Assembly (NCBI RefSeq): GCF_040412425.1
Contig: NC_089753.1
Location: 42,793,913 to 42,857,912, forward strand
DNA: 64,000 nucleotides
Source of the DNA: Macrobrachium rosenbergii
Taxonomy: Eukaryota > Arthropoda > Malacostraca > Decapoda > Palaemonidae
Direction: 5' to 3'
Part shown: positions 1 through 11,085 of the stretch, one piece after another
Numbering within the stretch: position 1 is the first letter of the stretch
Layout of the letters: each line of letters opens with the position of its first letter
Program-made: the position numbers and the translations under genes
The notes under the pieces: generated by a model
What the model saw: the letters and a program-made list of their open reading frames with translations, nothing else
What the model was told of the DNA's origin: nothing
The model's database searches: none

Positions 1-230
1 AAAATTCTCTCTCCTAATCCCCATACTCCTGGTCTTTCTGAACCTTAGGTGGAGTCCCTTGAGATTATAGGCCTGCTTGAACATCATGTCTTTGATTCTT
101 TCGTTTCCAAACTTTTGTGTTTTGTTTTTAATTGCTTGGGTGCTAATTATATCAGGTAAGTTCGTATTTATGAAAGTTACTTGTATGTTTCTTGTCTACA
201 TTTGCTTTGCAGTTAGTGCTTTGCTCTAAA

Positions 231-757
231 TCCCCTGTAGCGTGGTGCACTGTAGGCATTACTTGAGGTTTTTGCAGCGTCCCTTCAGCCCCTAGCTGTA
301 ACCTCTTTCATTCCTTTTGCTGTACCTCCGTTCATATTCGTTCTCCGATCTGACTGCCATCCTCTCTAACAATTCTGCCCTAAAATGGAAAACTGCAGTA
401 TCTGCAAAATTTTCGAAAGTAAGATACACCACCTACTGGGCTCGTGAAACACTAATACACAAGTTACGGCAGTTTCAGATTGATTCTTCAATGATTCCCA
501 CGAGTAGTTAGGGGGTCCCATTTGCAGTATCTGCAAAATCAGTAGTCAGGCAAGGGAGTATTTCCATTTTTCTCAGTTTTGTATTTTTGCAGATACTTCA
601 GTCCTCCATTTTAGGGCAGAATTGTTTCATAGTGAAACTGCGAGGCTTTCCTCCTGTTACATCTTCCAAACCTTCTTACTGTCAATTTCTCTTTCAGTGC
701 TGAATGACCTCATAGGTGCCAGCGCTTGGCCTTTGGCCTAAATTTTGTATTCTATTC
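231..757 (+). repeat. Dispersed ~300-bp repeat family (copy 1), interrupted
   Basis: This copy runs from GTGGTGCACTGTAGGCATTA to the terminal GGCCTTTGGCCTAAATT. The same order of blocks occurs at 10765-11085, 55365-55680 and, reversed, 59565-59840. It is split by the MITE at 375-619; removing that insert restores the order seen in the other copies. I recall this family as common in shrimp genomic and transcript sequence, without a formal class. No TIR or tRNA promoter boxes were evident. Confidence 0.8.
375..619. mobile_element. MITE with ~45-bp TIRs and 4-bp AATT target duplication
   Basis: The ends are CTGCCCTAAAATGGA at 375 and its exact reverse complement ending at 619. Similarity continues inward through a GCAGTATCTGCAAAA-like block for about 45 bp. 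Direct AATT repeats at 371-374 and 620-623 flank it, and together they reconstruct the CTAACAATTG segment of the host repeat. At 245 bp with no coding capacity this is a non-autonomous DNA element. A 4-bp duplication does not point clearly to one superfamily. Confidence 0.85.
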
Positions 758-2470
758 TATTTACTCGAAATCCATAGACTTCCCATTTTAGTCTTGTAGA
801 TCCAGATATTCTTACAGGTAGTGTTATGGTGTGAATATGTTGGCTTCCTGTCTTGTCCTATAGATCCAACGTTATTTAGGAACTCGTGTTGTGTTCAAAA
901 CATACAGGTTTTTGGTCCAGTACAACTGCATTGTTGTTGGAAGCAGTGTTTTCAAAATCTGTAAACTCCTAATCTTGAAAATCCACATGTACGTTGAGGG
1001 TAGTGATTGTCTAAAATCAGTAGGCTACCAGTCCTGCAGATTCGGATTGATGTCAGGTTTAGTGCTTTGTAAGGAATCCTAATGTCCTAGTGTAGCCCAG
1101 GCTTGATAAAAACAAGGAAAAATAATTATAGAAGCAAAGGGGAACTTAACACCAGTGAAAGCAAAATCGTCCCCTTAGAATTTGAAGTTCTCTGACCTGC
1201 TGACTGTAATGTTTACTTACAGAAAACATACGTACGGATCAACATTTGTTAGTGCCGTAGTATTTTGCGTAAATTCAAGGTCTTGTTTTCCAAGAGAAAA
1301 TATGTCTTAGGTGATTTGGTTCTCTAGTGGTAGTGTTGTTGTCATGTTTTCTATGAATTACTGACTTGATGGACGCTGGGACTCTTCATAAACTGGCAGA
1401 GCCACAATTCTAAAGGTGACTGGTCTACTGGAGAAAGTTAAAATTTATCGGTAAGTTACACTACTTATCCAGTTACTTACTACACAGCATACTATCATTC
1501 GGTTTTGTATTTTAACAGAATGGCTTTGTCAGATAGAAATTGCTTCAGTAGCTTAGGAAGGGAACAGTCTCTTGAACTTTAAATTTTCCGTCTACTCCTT
1601 CTAAGGTAACGTCACTGCAACAATACGAATATCTAGAATTTATTGCCCTGTTGCAGAGTCTGGATAGAAAGGTTTTATCAAATATTGATATTCTCTTGGC
1701 ACTGGAATTTCTAAATTTCTTAGGCTTACTGAATCCCTTGACAGGGTGTTTGAAAGATTTGCCAGAAATGCCTCAATAAAGATTGTAAATTTGTAAATTT
1801 GAATTTGTAGCTTGATATTTTTTTTTGATGCTCATTACAACATCCAAATATTCCTATATTTGCACCTTTAGGATTCTATTCAGTGAAATACATTTCTACG
1901 CACAAGTATATTCAAATTCATGAAACGCCATTATTCTCATTTCAGACGAAACCTCTGTGTTGATATTACTCTTCATCCCCAGACCAAAAGTGTCAGAATC
2001 CGTCAGTAATCTTTATTTTAGCCTTCCCTTTCCTCTCCCATTAAATTATATCTTGATTCCTTTGACACTTCAGAATACCTTAGATCCCGCTGCTTAATCT
2101 CACGATTCATTGCTGGTCCACTTCAGCCACTTTCTCTTCTTCATTCTCGTCACTCGGGCCCTTGATTAATTCAGCTTCCTGCCAGACCCTACGCCTTCTT
2201 CGTCTTTTCATTCTTAAGTAGCACCGTCCAGAATTCCCACGTTCTTCCTTGGCTGGTTCGCCTGTATTTTCATTTCGATTTCGAAGTCTCTTGAATGTCC
2301 ACAGTTATTCTTTATATTTAATGTCTTATACCTCTTGCACTGAATTTATTTTCTGGATGGTTTCCTACTAATGTGCTTGCTTTTATATTCTGGTTTCTGA
2401 TGCCTGATAGTTTTTTTCTATTGTTTTCGTTTGTATTTTTCCCTTTTATTTCTGATTGTGCGTCATCTTT
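758..2470. other. Non-coding stretch, no recognised gene
   Basis: AT-rich DNA with stops in all frames. I see no splice-flanked coding block, tandem array or known element. It is upstream of, or in an intron of, the Ddr gene. Confidence 0.5.
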
Positions 2471-2472
2471 TC

Positions 2473-2477
<5 letters not shown>

Positions 2478-2544
<67 letters not shown>

Positions 2545-2651
2545 CCTGCTCTTTCACGTACCATTTTCCCCCCTGTGCCATTTCACGTTTCAATATTGTG
2601 CGTTATCTCCTCACTTTTTCCCCCCTCTGTCAGCCTCTGTCCTTAACCTGG

Positions 2652-2731
<80 letters not shown>

Positions 2732-2860
2732 AATCTCCGTGACCTTTACTGCCGTGTCGCCTGCGAGCTGTTCATCCCGAAGAATTTTCAGTAGGGACGC
2801 TTCATCAAATAAACAAAAGGTTAAATCACATCACAGACTGATTTAGATCTCATCCGTGGA

Positions 2861-2919
<59 letters not shown>
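2478..2919. repeat. Three (CT)n microsatellites
   Basis: Pure CT runs at about 2478-2543, 2653-2729 and 2864-2917, separated by 110-135 bp of ordinary sequence. The first two spacers share a TTTTCACGT/CTCACTTTTTC motif and GTGCGTTATC-like blocks, so the arrays probably arose by segmental duplication. The Ser/Leu-repeat reading frames across them are artefacts. Confidence 0.95.
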
Positions 2920-2920
<1 letters not shown>

Positions 2921-3235
2921 TATATACGCTTATGTATCGCAGGTTTTCTTCATATCCCAGGAAACGCTACTGCTTTTATATTACTGATAGGAGCGCGTTT
3001 GCAAATAACATACAACAATATCAGTTGCCGTCTAACCGTAAGGCTGACTGGGAAATTTCTACGCTGCTTGAATAATTGATAAGGGTTTATCCGTCGGTGT
3101 TGTGTTTTTTATCCTTCATACTTCTATTTTCTTATCCTTTGGTTTTGTATTTGTATTCCTGATACCTGTATCTTCCACGGACGCGAAATGCAACTTGGTT
3201 TGACTAGACAGTGAGAGAAGAGGTTGAGATTTGTT

Positions 3236-4897
3236 CCACTTTCTGTTTATAGACTCCCCAGTAACTGGTTAAGTAAAACGTTGGTTTATAGACTCCCCAG
3301 TAACTGGTTAAGTAAAACGTTGGTTTATAGACTCCCCAGTAACTGGCTGAGTAATTGGTTGGTATTTAGACTCCGCAGTAACTGGTTGAGTAAAAGGTTG
3401 GGGTATAGACCTCCCAGTAACTGGTTGGTGCATATACTCCCCAGTAACTGGTTGAGTAAAAGGTTGGTTTGTAGACTTCCCCAGTAACTGGTTGGTGCAC
3501 AGACTCCCCAGTAATTGGTTGGTGTATAGACTCCCCAGTAACTGCTTGAGTAACAGTAACTGCTTGAGTAACTGGTTGGTTTATAGATTCCCCAGCCACT
3601 GGCTAAGTAACTGGTTGGTGTATAGACTCCCCAGTAACTGGCTGAGTAACTGGTTGGTGTATAGACTCCCCAGCCACTGGTTGAGTAACTGGTTGGTATA
3701 TAGACTCCCCAGTAACTGGCTGAGTAACTGGTTGGTGCATAGACTCCCCAGCCACTGGTTGAGTAACTGGGTGGTATATAGACTCCCCAGTAACTGGCTG
3801 AGTAACTGGTTGCTGTATAGACCCCCCAGTAACTGTCTGAGTAACTGGTTGGTGTGTGGACTCCCCAGTAACTGTCTGAGTAACTGGTTGTTGTATAGAC
3901 TCCCCAGTAACTGGTTGAGTAAGTGGCTGGTGTATAGACTCCCCAGTAACTGGTTGAGTAACTGGTTGGTGTACAGACTCCTCAGTAACTGGTTGGTGTA
4001 TAGACTCCCCAATAATTGGCTGAGTAACTGGTTGGTGTATAGACTCCCCAGTAACTGGCTGGTGTATAGAATCCCCAATAATTGGCTGAGTAACTGGTTG
4101 GTGAATGAACTCCAGGTTGGTGTATGGGCTCCCCAGTAACTGGTTGGTGTATAGACTCCCCAGTTACTGGCTGAGTAACTGATTGGTGTATGGACTCCCC
4201 AGTAACTGGTTGGTGTATAGACTCCCCAGTTACTGGCTGAGTAACTGGTTGGTGTATGGACTCCCCAGTAACTGGTTGGTGTATAGACTCCCCAGTTACT
4301 GGCTGAGTAACTGGTTGGTGTATGGACTCCCTAGTAACTTGTTGGTGTATAGACTCCCCAGTTACTGGTTGAGTAACTGATTGGTGTATGGACTCCCCAG
4401 TAACTGGTTGGTGTATAGATTCCCCAGTTACTGGCTGAGTAACTGGTTGGTGTATGGACTCCCCAGTTACTGGCTGAGTAACTGGTTGGTGTATGGACTC
4501 CCCAGTTACTGGCTGAGTAACTGGTTGGTGTATGGACTCCCTAGTAACTAGTTGGTGTATAGACTTCCCAGTTACTGGCTGAGTAACTGGTTGGTGTATA
4601 GACGTCCCAGTAACTGGTTGGTGTATAGACTTACCAATAATTGGCTGAGTAACTGGTTGGTGTATGGACTCCCCAGTAACTGGGTGGTGTATAGACTTCC
4701 CAATAATTGGCTGAGTAACTGGTTGGTGTATGGACTCCCCAGTAACTGGTTGGTGTATAGATTCCCCAGTTACTGGCTGAGTAACTGGTTGGAGTATAGA
4801 CTCCCCAGTTACTGGCTGAGTAACTGGTTGGTGTATCGACTCCCCAGTTACTGGGTGAGTAACTGGTTGGTGTATAGACTCCCCAGTAACTGATTGG
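3236..4897 (+). repeat. 1.65-kb minisatellite with CCCCAGTAACTGG core
   Basis: Dozens of imperfect units of about 19-43 bp are built from GACTCCCCAGTAACTGG, TTGGTGTATA and CTGAGTAACTGG. In the right half (about 4140-4860) a higher-order unit near 63 bp alternates CAGTAACTG with CAGTTACTG, which are reverse complements. Long open frames (VYRLPSNWLSNWL on +, LYTNQLLSQLLGS on -) follow from the unit structure and do not look like genes. Confidence 0.95.
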
Positions 4898-7280
4898 TTC
4901 CTTACTCAATCTGATATTTCGTGTTGGAATTTTGATGGCTAATCAAAACTGCCCTTTCTCTGCAGAATATTACATAACGTTAAAGTATATTGGAAAGCTG
5001 AGTCTTACCACTGTTTTGGAAGCTTTCACAATTAAAAAGAATTTGTATTAACTTGCACCCAGCTTGCCTGGTAAGGAGTAGAAAATCAAACGGATTGAGG
5101 GTTGATTTACTGAATGAATTTTGTGTTAATGCATTAACATTTGTTTTCATATTGTATAGACTTTTTTTATCGAGTTGAATAAGTGAGTCTGTCTTTATTA
5201 TCCTTTCATCCGACGCTTAAAAATAGTTTCTTGAGAAATCTTGCTTTCTTGTGCCACTTCGTGTGACCCACTGCTACTCACACCCGTCTCCAAAGATCTG
5301 TTGAAATTTTCTAAGCTTTGTGTAGGATTAGGTTGCGTAGAGTCCAACATCTTTGCTCAAAATGTTCGTTTTCCATTAACTGAACTTTTCCAGTCATTCT
5401 TTCAACCTCCTATGAAACCATTAATTTTTCATATAATTTTCCCCCTTGCAGCAATATTGAAGAAGTAATTAATTTTTATATAGATTATTATTTTTTAAGG
5501 ATCTCATAAATCTAAGAGGAAGACAAGTCAGTCAGTGCTTAGATGGAATGTTCTAATATTAATTTCTCTACGGTGGATGTTGACGAAGACAGCTCGTAGG
5601 AAATTGTTTTAGAAGTGTTTGATTTGATCTTCTGTTTTTGCTATTTTCGTCTGTATTACTGACTTTTATTAAAATAATTATATTTGTCAGTTGAAAAAAC
5701 CATAGCAAGAACAGTAATTAAGGTGTTAATATTAATATGATGTTCGCGATATGGTTAAGTGTTATGTTTTGTTATCGAAAAATTCGTCGTAAATGTATTG
5801 TAATTATGTAATGCATTATGTGATTACAGCATATACCAGTTTTTTATTCCTTTTTCTGTTATGTGTCTTGTAATACAAGAGCCTTCCAGCCTTTTCATAA
5901 TATTCCGCGGAATACTATTATCATAAAAATATTATAATGTTTCCCTTTTAGAAGTCCGCCTCGCTCCGTGAGGAAATACAACAGAGCGAGGCCATAAAGG
6001 GGTAACATTATATTTTTTCCCCTCGGGAAAAATTGAAATAAAACGTGTTCAGAGCTGTTATTCTTCGGGAAAATTTTGATTTTAAATGAGCCATTTGACC
6101 TTCTGTTTCCATCCCGCATCACAAAACCTAGTAGGCATAAATCTTGCCTGGGCCTATCTGGACACCCATCCCCCCCTTTCTCTATCATACCAACCCCCCC
6201 TCTCCCCCGCCGCCCTCAAAACCTCGCTGAAATTTATTCACAGAACACAACAGTACAAGATCGCCCCGGCCGCGAGGGCGATTCTAGCCCTTGCGGCACG
6301 CCGTGACAAGGGCGAATTTAGGCCCCGGGGGGAGCGGGGAGATAGCACATTATGGTTATAAGGGAGGCCAATAAAGGCTGGCTGCCGCGCTACTCCGGCC
6401 ACCGCTTCTAACACATCAGCCCAAGCTGGTGCTGCAGTCGCTGCCTTTCATCCTACCCCCCTCCCCCTTCCCTCTACCCCCTCCACTATCCCCCTTCCTA
6501 ACCCCTGCCCCAAATCGCCCCCTTCCCCCTTACAACCCCTAAACCCCCTCCTCCTTTGAGGTGTCTTCCAAGTCACCCCTGTTCCATATGCCCTCAAGGT
6601 TAGGCCTTCACCTTCTAATTCCTAAGTCTACCTTCCCAATTCCTTAGTCTCCCCTCCCATCAAAGTTCCCTTTCTCTTTCCCCTTCCCCTCACCCAGCCC
6701 TCCCCTTTTATTTGTATTACACGAGGACGTCCCCGACTGGAGGATAGTATTTAGTCATTGTTATAGATGTGGAGCAATAAATATATTTGCTATTGTTCTG
6801 GATATCCAGTAATAGATGTATTTTTATCAGTTGGGTGATTGATACATTAATATCTTTGGCTTCCTTGCCATGCTTTTTTGTTAATATCATACTTTACTTA
6901 TGGATTCCGATAATTACTTAATTTCTGTTAAGTGAGGGATATTTGAGACATATTTTTTCTCCCCGTCTTCCTTCGGGTACTTTTTCTTTCACTTTTTACA
7001 AATCTCAGTTTTCATTTACAGTGGCTTTTTTTGATCACCTGGTCCTTTCATCTCCTTTCTCCTATTTTTCCCCTCCAGTCATTTCAGCTTTTTTTTCTTT
7101 CATTTATGGGCTTTGATCTTGGCCTGTGTTGTAAAGGCGTCATTGACTATTAAGCTTTTGTTAGAGAGCGAATTAATAATCTATGGGCGAAACACCTTAT
7201 TTGGAGTATATTACACACTAATGACACTTAATTATAATACTCCTCCCTCTTCTATCCCAACGTGTTTAATTTTTTTATGG
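4898..7280. other. Non-coding stretch with a GC-rich patch
   Basis: Mostly AT-rich with no recognised gene. About 6170-6560 is C-rich, and 6255-6420 is a CpG-rich patch (CCCCGGCCGCGAGG, GGCCCCGGGG) unlike its surroundings. A TATAAG-like motif occurs at 6356. No exon could be defined. Confidence 0.5.
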
Positions 7281-7282
7281 CT

Positions 7283-7287
<5 letters not shown>

Positions 7288-7323
<36 letters not shown>
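7288..7323. repeat. (CT)n microsatellite
   Basis: Pure CT run of about 36 bp. Confidence 0.95.
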
Positions 7324-7325
<2 letters not shown>

Positions 7326-7476
7326 ACGGACAGATCCCAACAGGTGAATATTTCATTGACTGGAAAACCACGGTTCTTCTCTCCTCGCTCCTCTTCCAGC
7401 TACAGCGCTCACTCTACGTCTTTTGTTCTTTGATTTGAAAACTGGACTGAAACATTGAAGTAGTGCGTTTGAAATA

Positions 7477-7479
<3 letters not shown>

Positions 7480-7538
<59 letters not shown>

Positions 7539-7563
7539 CTATAAAAATTTTATCACTTGCACC

Positions 7564-7633
<70 letters not shown>

Positions 7634-7660
7634 TACAGTATATATATTTACTGGTCAGGC
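7480..7660. repeat. (TA)n microsatellites
   Basis: TA runs at about 7483-7534 and 7567-7627 with a short TA-rich tail, separated by 33 bp. They border the SINE-like inverted pair that follows. Confidence 0.95.
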
Positions 7661-7732
7661 TAATTGCCTTTACATACCAGCGTGTTTTCCCCAACCTTCC
7701 GACTCAGCAATGACCTAATTGACAGCATTTCA

Positions 7733-7840
7733 TTCGAATTATCCCTTCTGAGGGAATGTGATAGAAATAATCAACACACAGCCACGTGTGGAACACAAAT
7801 AAATTTCTGACTCACATCAGGATCGAACCCAGGTTCCAAC
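7733..7840 (-). mobile_element. tRNA-derived SINE fragment, reverse copy
   Basis: The sequence is the reverse complement of the element at 7921-8054. It holds the GGTTCGATCC-type B box (seen as GGATCGAACCC near 7820-7830), then the TGAGTCAGAAATTT body and the GAAGGGATAATTCGAA end. It forms an inverted pair with the downstream copy. Confidence 0.75.
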
Positions 7841-7920
7841 TTCTTTTTTGTCTTGTATGGCCTTGCCTTTCATTATGGGTACAGTGGTACTCAGGTTCCA
7901 ACTTCTTTTTGACTTGTATG

Positions 7921-8054
7921 GCCTGGTTGGCAGCGGCCTCGCCTTTCATTTGAAAGACCTGTGTTCGATCCTGATGTGAGTCAGAAATTTCTGTTCCACA
8001 GGTAGTTAAGTGCTGATTATTTCTATTATATTCACTCAGAAGGGATAATTCGAA
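7921..8054 (+). mobile_element. tRNA-derived SINE fragment, forward copy
   Basis: TGGTTGGCAGCGG (7924-7936) resembles a pol III A box and GTTCGATCC (7963-7971) matches the B box. TGATGTGAGTCAGAAATTTC follows, ending GGGATAATTCGAA at 8054. Box spacing fits a tRNA head, but cloverleaf pairing is poor, so this is a SINE and not a tRNA gene. A 30-bp block CAGGTTCCAACTTC..GTATGGCC is duplicated just upstream (7829 and 7892). Confidence 0.75.
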
Positions 8055-8055
8055 G

Positions 8056-8190
8056 GCGCGCTCTACGGTGCGCGGGGCAGGAGGGTGGATGTGTCATGTC
8101 TCCCCTACCCTCCCGATCCCCTACCTACCTCGCATCCTCCCCGGGGCGGACAAACAAGAAAGATCCACCCGTCTTTTATTATTTTAGAAG
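8056..8190 (+). repeat. GC-rich dispersed repeat (copy 1)
   Basis: It starts near GGCGCGCTCTACGGTGCG, contains GTCATGTCTCCCCTACC and CCCGGGGCGGACAAACAAG, and ends AAGATCCACCCG then TTTTATTATT. Related copies are at 49290-49440 (reverse) and 53360-53765. The TTATTATT tail suggests a retroposed element, but the class is unknown. Confidence 0.75.
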
Positions 8191-8291
8191 ATATTCAGCA
8201 TATGATTTATATGTATGTGTGTGTGTATTTATATAAAATTTGTCTGTATTCATACACTATATTCATCGAACATTTATCTTTTTTCCTTTAG

Positions 8292-8432
8292 CTCCTGCAA
8301 GAGGCAACTTCACAGTCGAGACAGGTGCAGACGACGTGCCCCCAGACGAGCAAGGGGCGCCCCAGCACGATTCTTCGTCGGGATATATGCACGACGGAGC
8401 ACCTGTAGGAGACAAGAATCATCGAAACTTAG
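8292..8432 (+). CDS. Ddr: Ddr exon: extracellular juxtamembrane stalk
   Basis: The exon follows a pyrimidine-rich acceptor ending TTTAG at 8291 and stops before the donor GTAACC at 8433. It is entered in phase 1 and left in phase 1, which matches the next exon. The roughly 46 residues are rich in Asp, Pro, Gly and Ser with no hydrophobic core, as expected for a flexible stalk between the collagen-binding domains and the membrane. GNFTVET contains an N-glycosylation sequon (NFT). Stalks diverge quickly, so identity rests on position, open frame, phase match and splice sites rather than on similarity. A GC-rich dispersed repeat ends about 100 bp upstream and a (CT)n tract begins 12 bp after the donor. 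Confidence 0.75.
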
Positions 8433-8443
8433 GTAACCACATG

Positions 8444-8444
<1 letters not shown>

Positions 8445-8505
<61 letters not shown>

Positions 8506-8571
8506 TTTTTTATTCTAACCTTGGTATTTTTATGGCCTCCATTCTTTGTGTGATTTTGTTTCCTTCCGCAT

Positions 8572-8625
<54 letters not shown>

Positions 8626-8692
8626 TCATGCCTTGCTATTTTTATGCCTTCCACTCTGCGTGTGGTTATTGTGTATGTTTTCTCGTTGCTAC

Positions 8693-8762
<70 letters not shown>
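8445..8762. repeat. Three (CT)n arrays just after an exon donor
   Basis: CT runs at about 8445-8502, 8575-8623 and 8695-8760 fill a third of the 988-bp intron. The first starts 12 bp after the 5' splice site of exon 8292-8432. Spacers share a TATTTTTATG..TCCATTCT..GTGTG motif, so the array plus spacer was duplicated. Confidence 0.95.
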
Positions 8763-8764
<2 letters not shown>

Positions 8765-9420
8765 TGAGATGACTTGTTCAAAGTCTTTGACTTAAGAATA
8801 ATAACTTAAAGTAGACATTTCTCAAAAGGCCACTTTTAATAATTTGTTCGAAATTAGGCTTTTTAAACATTCCTAGCTTAAATACTAATTTTATATGTAA
8901 GTTTTACCTAGGTGATGTAAATCTTAAATATTTTCCTTTAGTAAAATGAAAACTATTTACTTTGGCCAAGGTTTGTTCTTAGTTAACGAGTTAGCGTTAT
9001 GTTGATACTGTTTGGGGAATATTTTACAACTGCGCTTTCATTTCCTCATATACAGTATACTGGTATGTATGCGTCTCCATAGCTCTTCCATGTTCGTACT
9101 TTTATTTTCAAGTCGTGGGTGAATCACTTATGCTGAAAACTTCCATGGAGTTAGTTAATTAATACGCTTTCTAAAGATAAAATGTACATCAGAAATGCGT
9201 CAAACGCCTCTACATACACTGCGCCACTCACCTCTATGTCGTGCACTCGTTCTCGCACTTCCCTCTTATTCAGTCCCTCTTCCACTTCATTTAATCTATC
9301 ATTGCGCTTCCGTATTATTCACACTTTTCATGCCCCCTGCCTTGTAATCCTTACTTTAATACATAGAAATTAAATAACCTTTCCCTTTCTCTCCCTCTCT
9401 TTCTCTCTCTGAACCTGAAG

Positions 9421-9620
9421 TCGTGACAGACGTCTCGGAGGAGCCCCAGGGTCAGGAGTACGTGGCCCTGGTCATAGGGGTGCTCATTGCTGTCATCATC
9501 CTGCTGGTGTCGGCCATCTTGCTGATCGTGTGGCGAGCCAAGAGGCAGAAGGCGGGGACCATCACCCACGACATCTTCACAGGGCCTTACGGAGAGAAGA
9601 GGGACATCGTCAACCTGAAG
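9421..9620 (+). CDS. Ddr: Ddr exon: transmembrane segment and inner juxtamembrane
   Basis: The acceptor is a CT-rich tract ending CCTGAAG at 9420 and the donor is AAG|GTGAGG at 9621. The exon is phase 1 in and phase 0 out. The protein starts VVTDVSEEPQGQE, then has an uncharged stretch of about 25 residues (YVALVIG to LLIVW) followed by the basic stop-transfer RAKRQK. This is a type I single-pass helix; the small-residue and leucine pattern fits the dimerising DDR helix. The cytosolic part ends GEKRDIVNLK. Vertebrate DDRs have a DIVNLQ-like block in the juxtamembrane region, but the better counterpart of that block here may be YAATEIV in exon 50462-50657. Confidence 0.88.
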
Positions 9621-10448
9621 GTGAGGTCTTCGAGATTATTTTCGAAGGTGATTTCGATCTTGTTTATATTCAATGGTTTCCTGTTTATCTACTTCTTCTT
9701 CGTCTTCTTCCTGTTTTTAATCTTTCTTTTTCAGTGGTTTTTGAGGTAATTTTACGGTGTTCTAATCGCTGTGTTTTGCTGATCTTGCATTTTCTTTTTC
9801 TTATTTTTGGTGTTTTTAAATGTTCATTTTTTTTTTTACTGTTTGTGCTTCTTTCGGGTTTTGGTTTTTTAAAGTAAACATTTTTGCTGGTTTTTTCCCC
9901 CCAGCTTTTGGAATATGCCTCATGGCTTTTTTTCATGTCTTGTTTATCTGCAAGTAGTTTCTGTCGAGTTTTTCCCATAAGAAATTGTCCAGTTTTTCAT
10001 CTTTTGTAATAAACTCAATTTTGTAACCTGGATTGTCTTACTTGTGTTTATACTGACGATTTTGGTCTTTTTAACACACTTCTATAATTTGTTTTCATAT
10101 GATTAAACAGCCATTTCATATAATATAATTTTTTTCGTTGGTGCTATAATCTCTCTTATTTATCACTGAAAATAAAAAGAAAATAGCTAATGCAACTTTT
10201 GCAGCGCTTTATTAGAATGTTCCAGTCACTCCTTTGATAAATTAACTGTAATAATAACAATCTATTAATCTTGCTAGATAACACTGTTAAAAATTCTTCT
10301 GTGCTTCTGCTGTTCAGTATAAAAATGTCACTAGAAATGTGAAGAAACTCCTAGGCATGTGATATTTATCTTTTGTATAGTTACTGTCCTCAGGCGTTCC
10401 CATTAGAGTTATTCTTATTGTGGTTGATTCATAAGTGATTAGTTTGCG

Positions 10449-10567
10449 TAACAGACCTAAACAACTAAGCATTAAGATTACTAAAACTAAACTTTTAGGT
10501 TGTGAGTAACAGACCTAAACAACTAAGCATTATGAGAACTAAAACTTAGCTTTTAGGATGTGAGTGA
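10449..10567 (+). repeat. 59-bp tandem duplication
   Basis: Two head-to-tail copies begin at GTAACAGACCTAAACAACTA (10449 and 10508). More diverged TTTAGG-TGAGTGAATG units continue to about 10700. Confidence 0.8.
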
Positions 10568-10764
10568 ATGTTGAGAATGTTCATACGAGTTTTCTAAAGA
10601 GTAAACATTTAGACACTGAGTGGATGTTTACCTTGTTCATAGTTTTCCAACCTTAGCTAATCATTGGGAAGACTAAACATTTAGGGGTTGAGAGTGAATC
10701 CTGACGAAAGACAGAGAGGATTCACCTCGAAAGGATTTAAGTAAATGCTCAGATGCCCATTAGG

Positions 10765-11085
10765 AATTTCCCCTCCGCACGGGGGTAGAGCCGTCAGTGC
10801 ACCTCATGCGTTGCACTGTAGGCATCACTTAAGGTTCTTCGCAAAGTGCCTTCTGCCCCTAGCTGCAACCCCTTTCGTTCCTTTTACTGTACCTCCTTTC
10901 ATATTCTCTTTCTTCCATCTTACTTTCCACCCTCTCCTAACAGTTGATTGATAGTGCAACTGCCAGGTTTTCCTCCTGTTACACCTTTCAAACTTTTTAC
11001 CGTCATTTTCCGTTTCAGAGCTGAATGACCTTGTAGGTCCCAATGCTTGGCCTTTGGCCTAATTTCTATGTTCAGTTCAATTCAT
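10765..11085 (+). repeat. Dispersed ~300-bp repeat family (copy 2)
   Basis: Uninterrupted copy from CGGGGGTAGAGCCGTCAGTG to GGCCTTTGGCCTAATTTC. The opposite strand keeps an open frame (VRRGWKVRWKKENM core) shared with copy 4. Confidence 0.85.

Noticed and set aside
2373..2846. Ser/Leu-repeat open frames, also at 8546, 13249, 16871, 36440 and elsewhere
   Set aside because: They are (CT)n or (GA)n read as Leu-Ser or Arg-Glu, and (TA)n read as Tyr-Ile; microsatellite artefacts.
3492..4139. 215-residue open frame (VYRLPSNWLSNWL repeats) and its antisense partner
   Set aside because: Both follow from the 19-43-bp minisatellite unit; no splice sites, no homology and the frame breaks with unit-length changes.
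6301..6325. AAGGGCGAATT, resembling a cloning-vector junction
   Set aside because: Only about 11 bases match and no further vector sequence follows; coincidence is sufficient.
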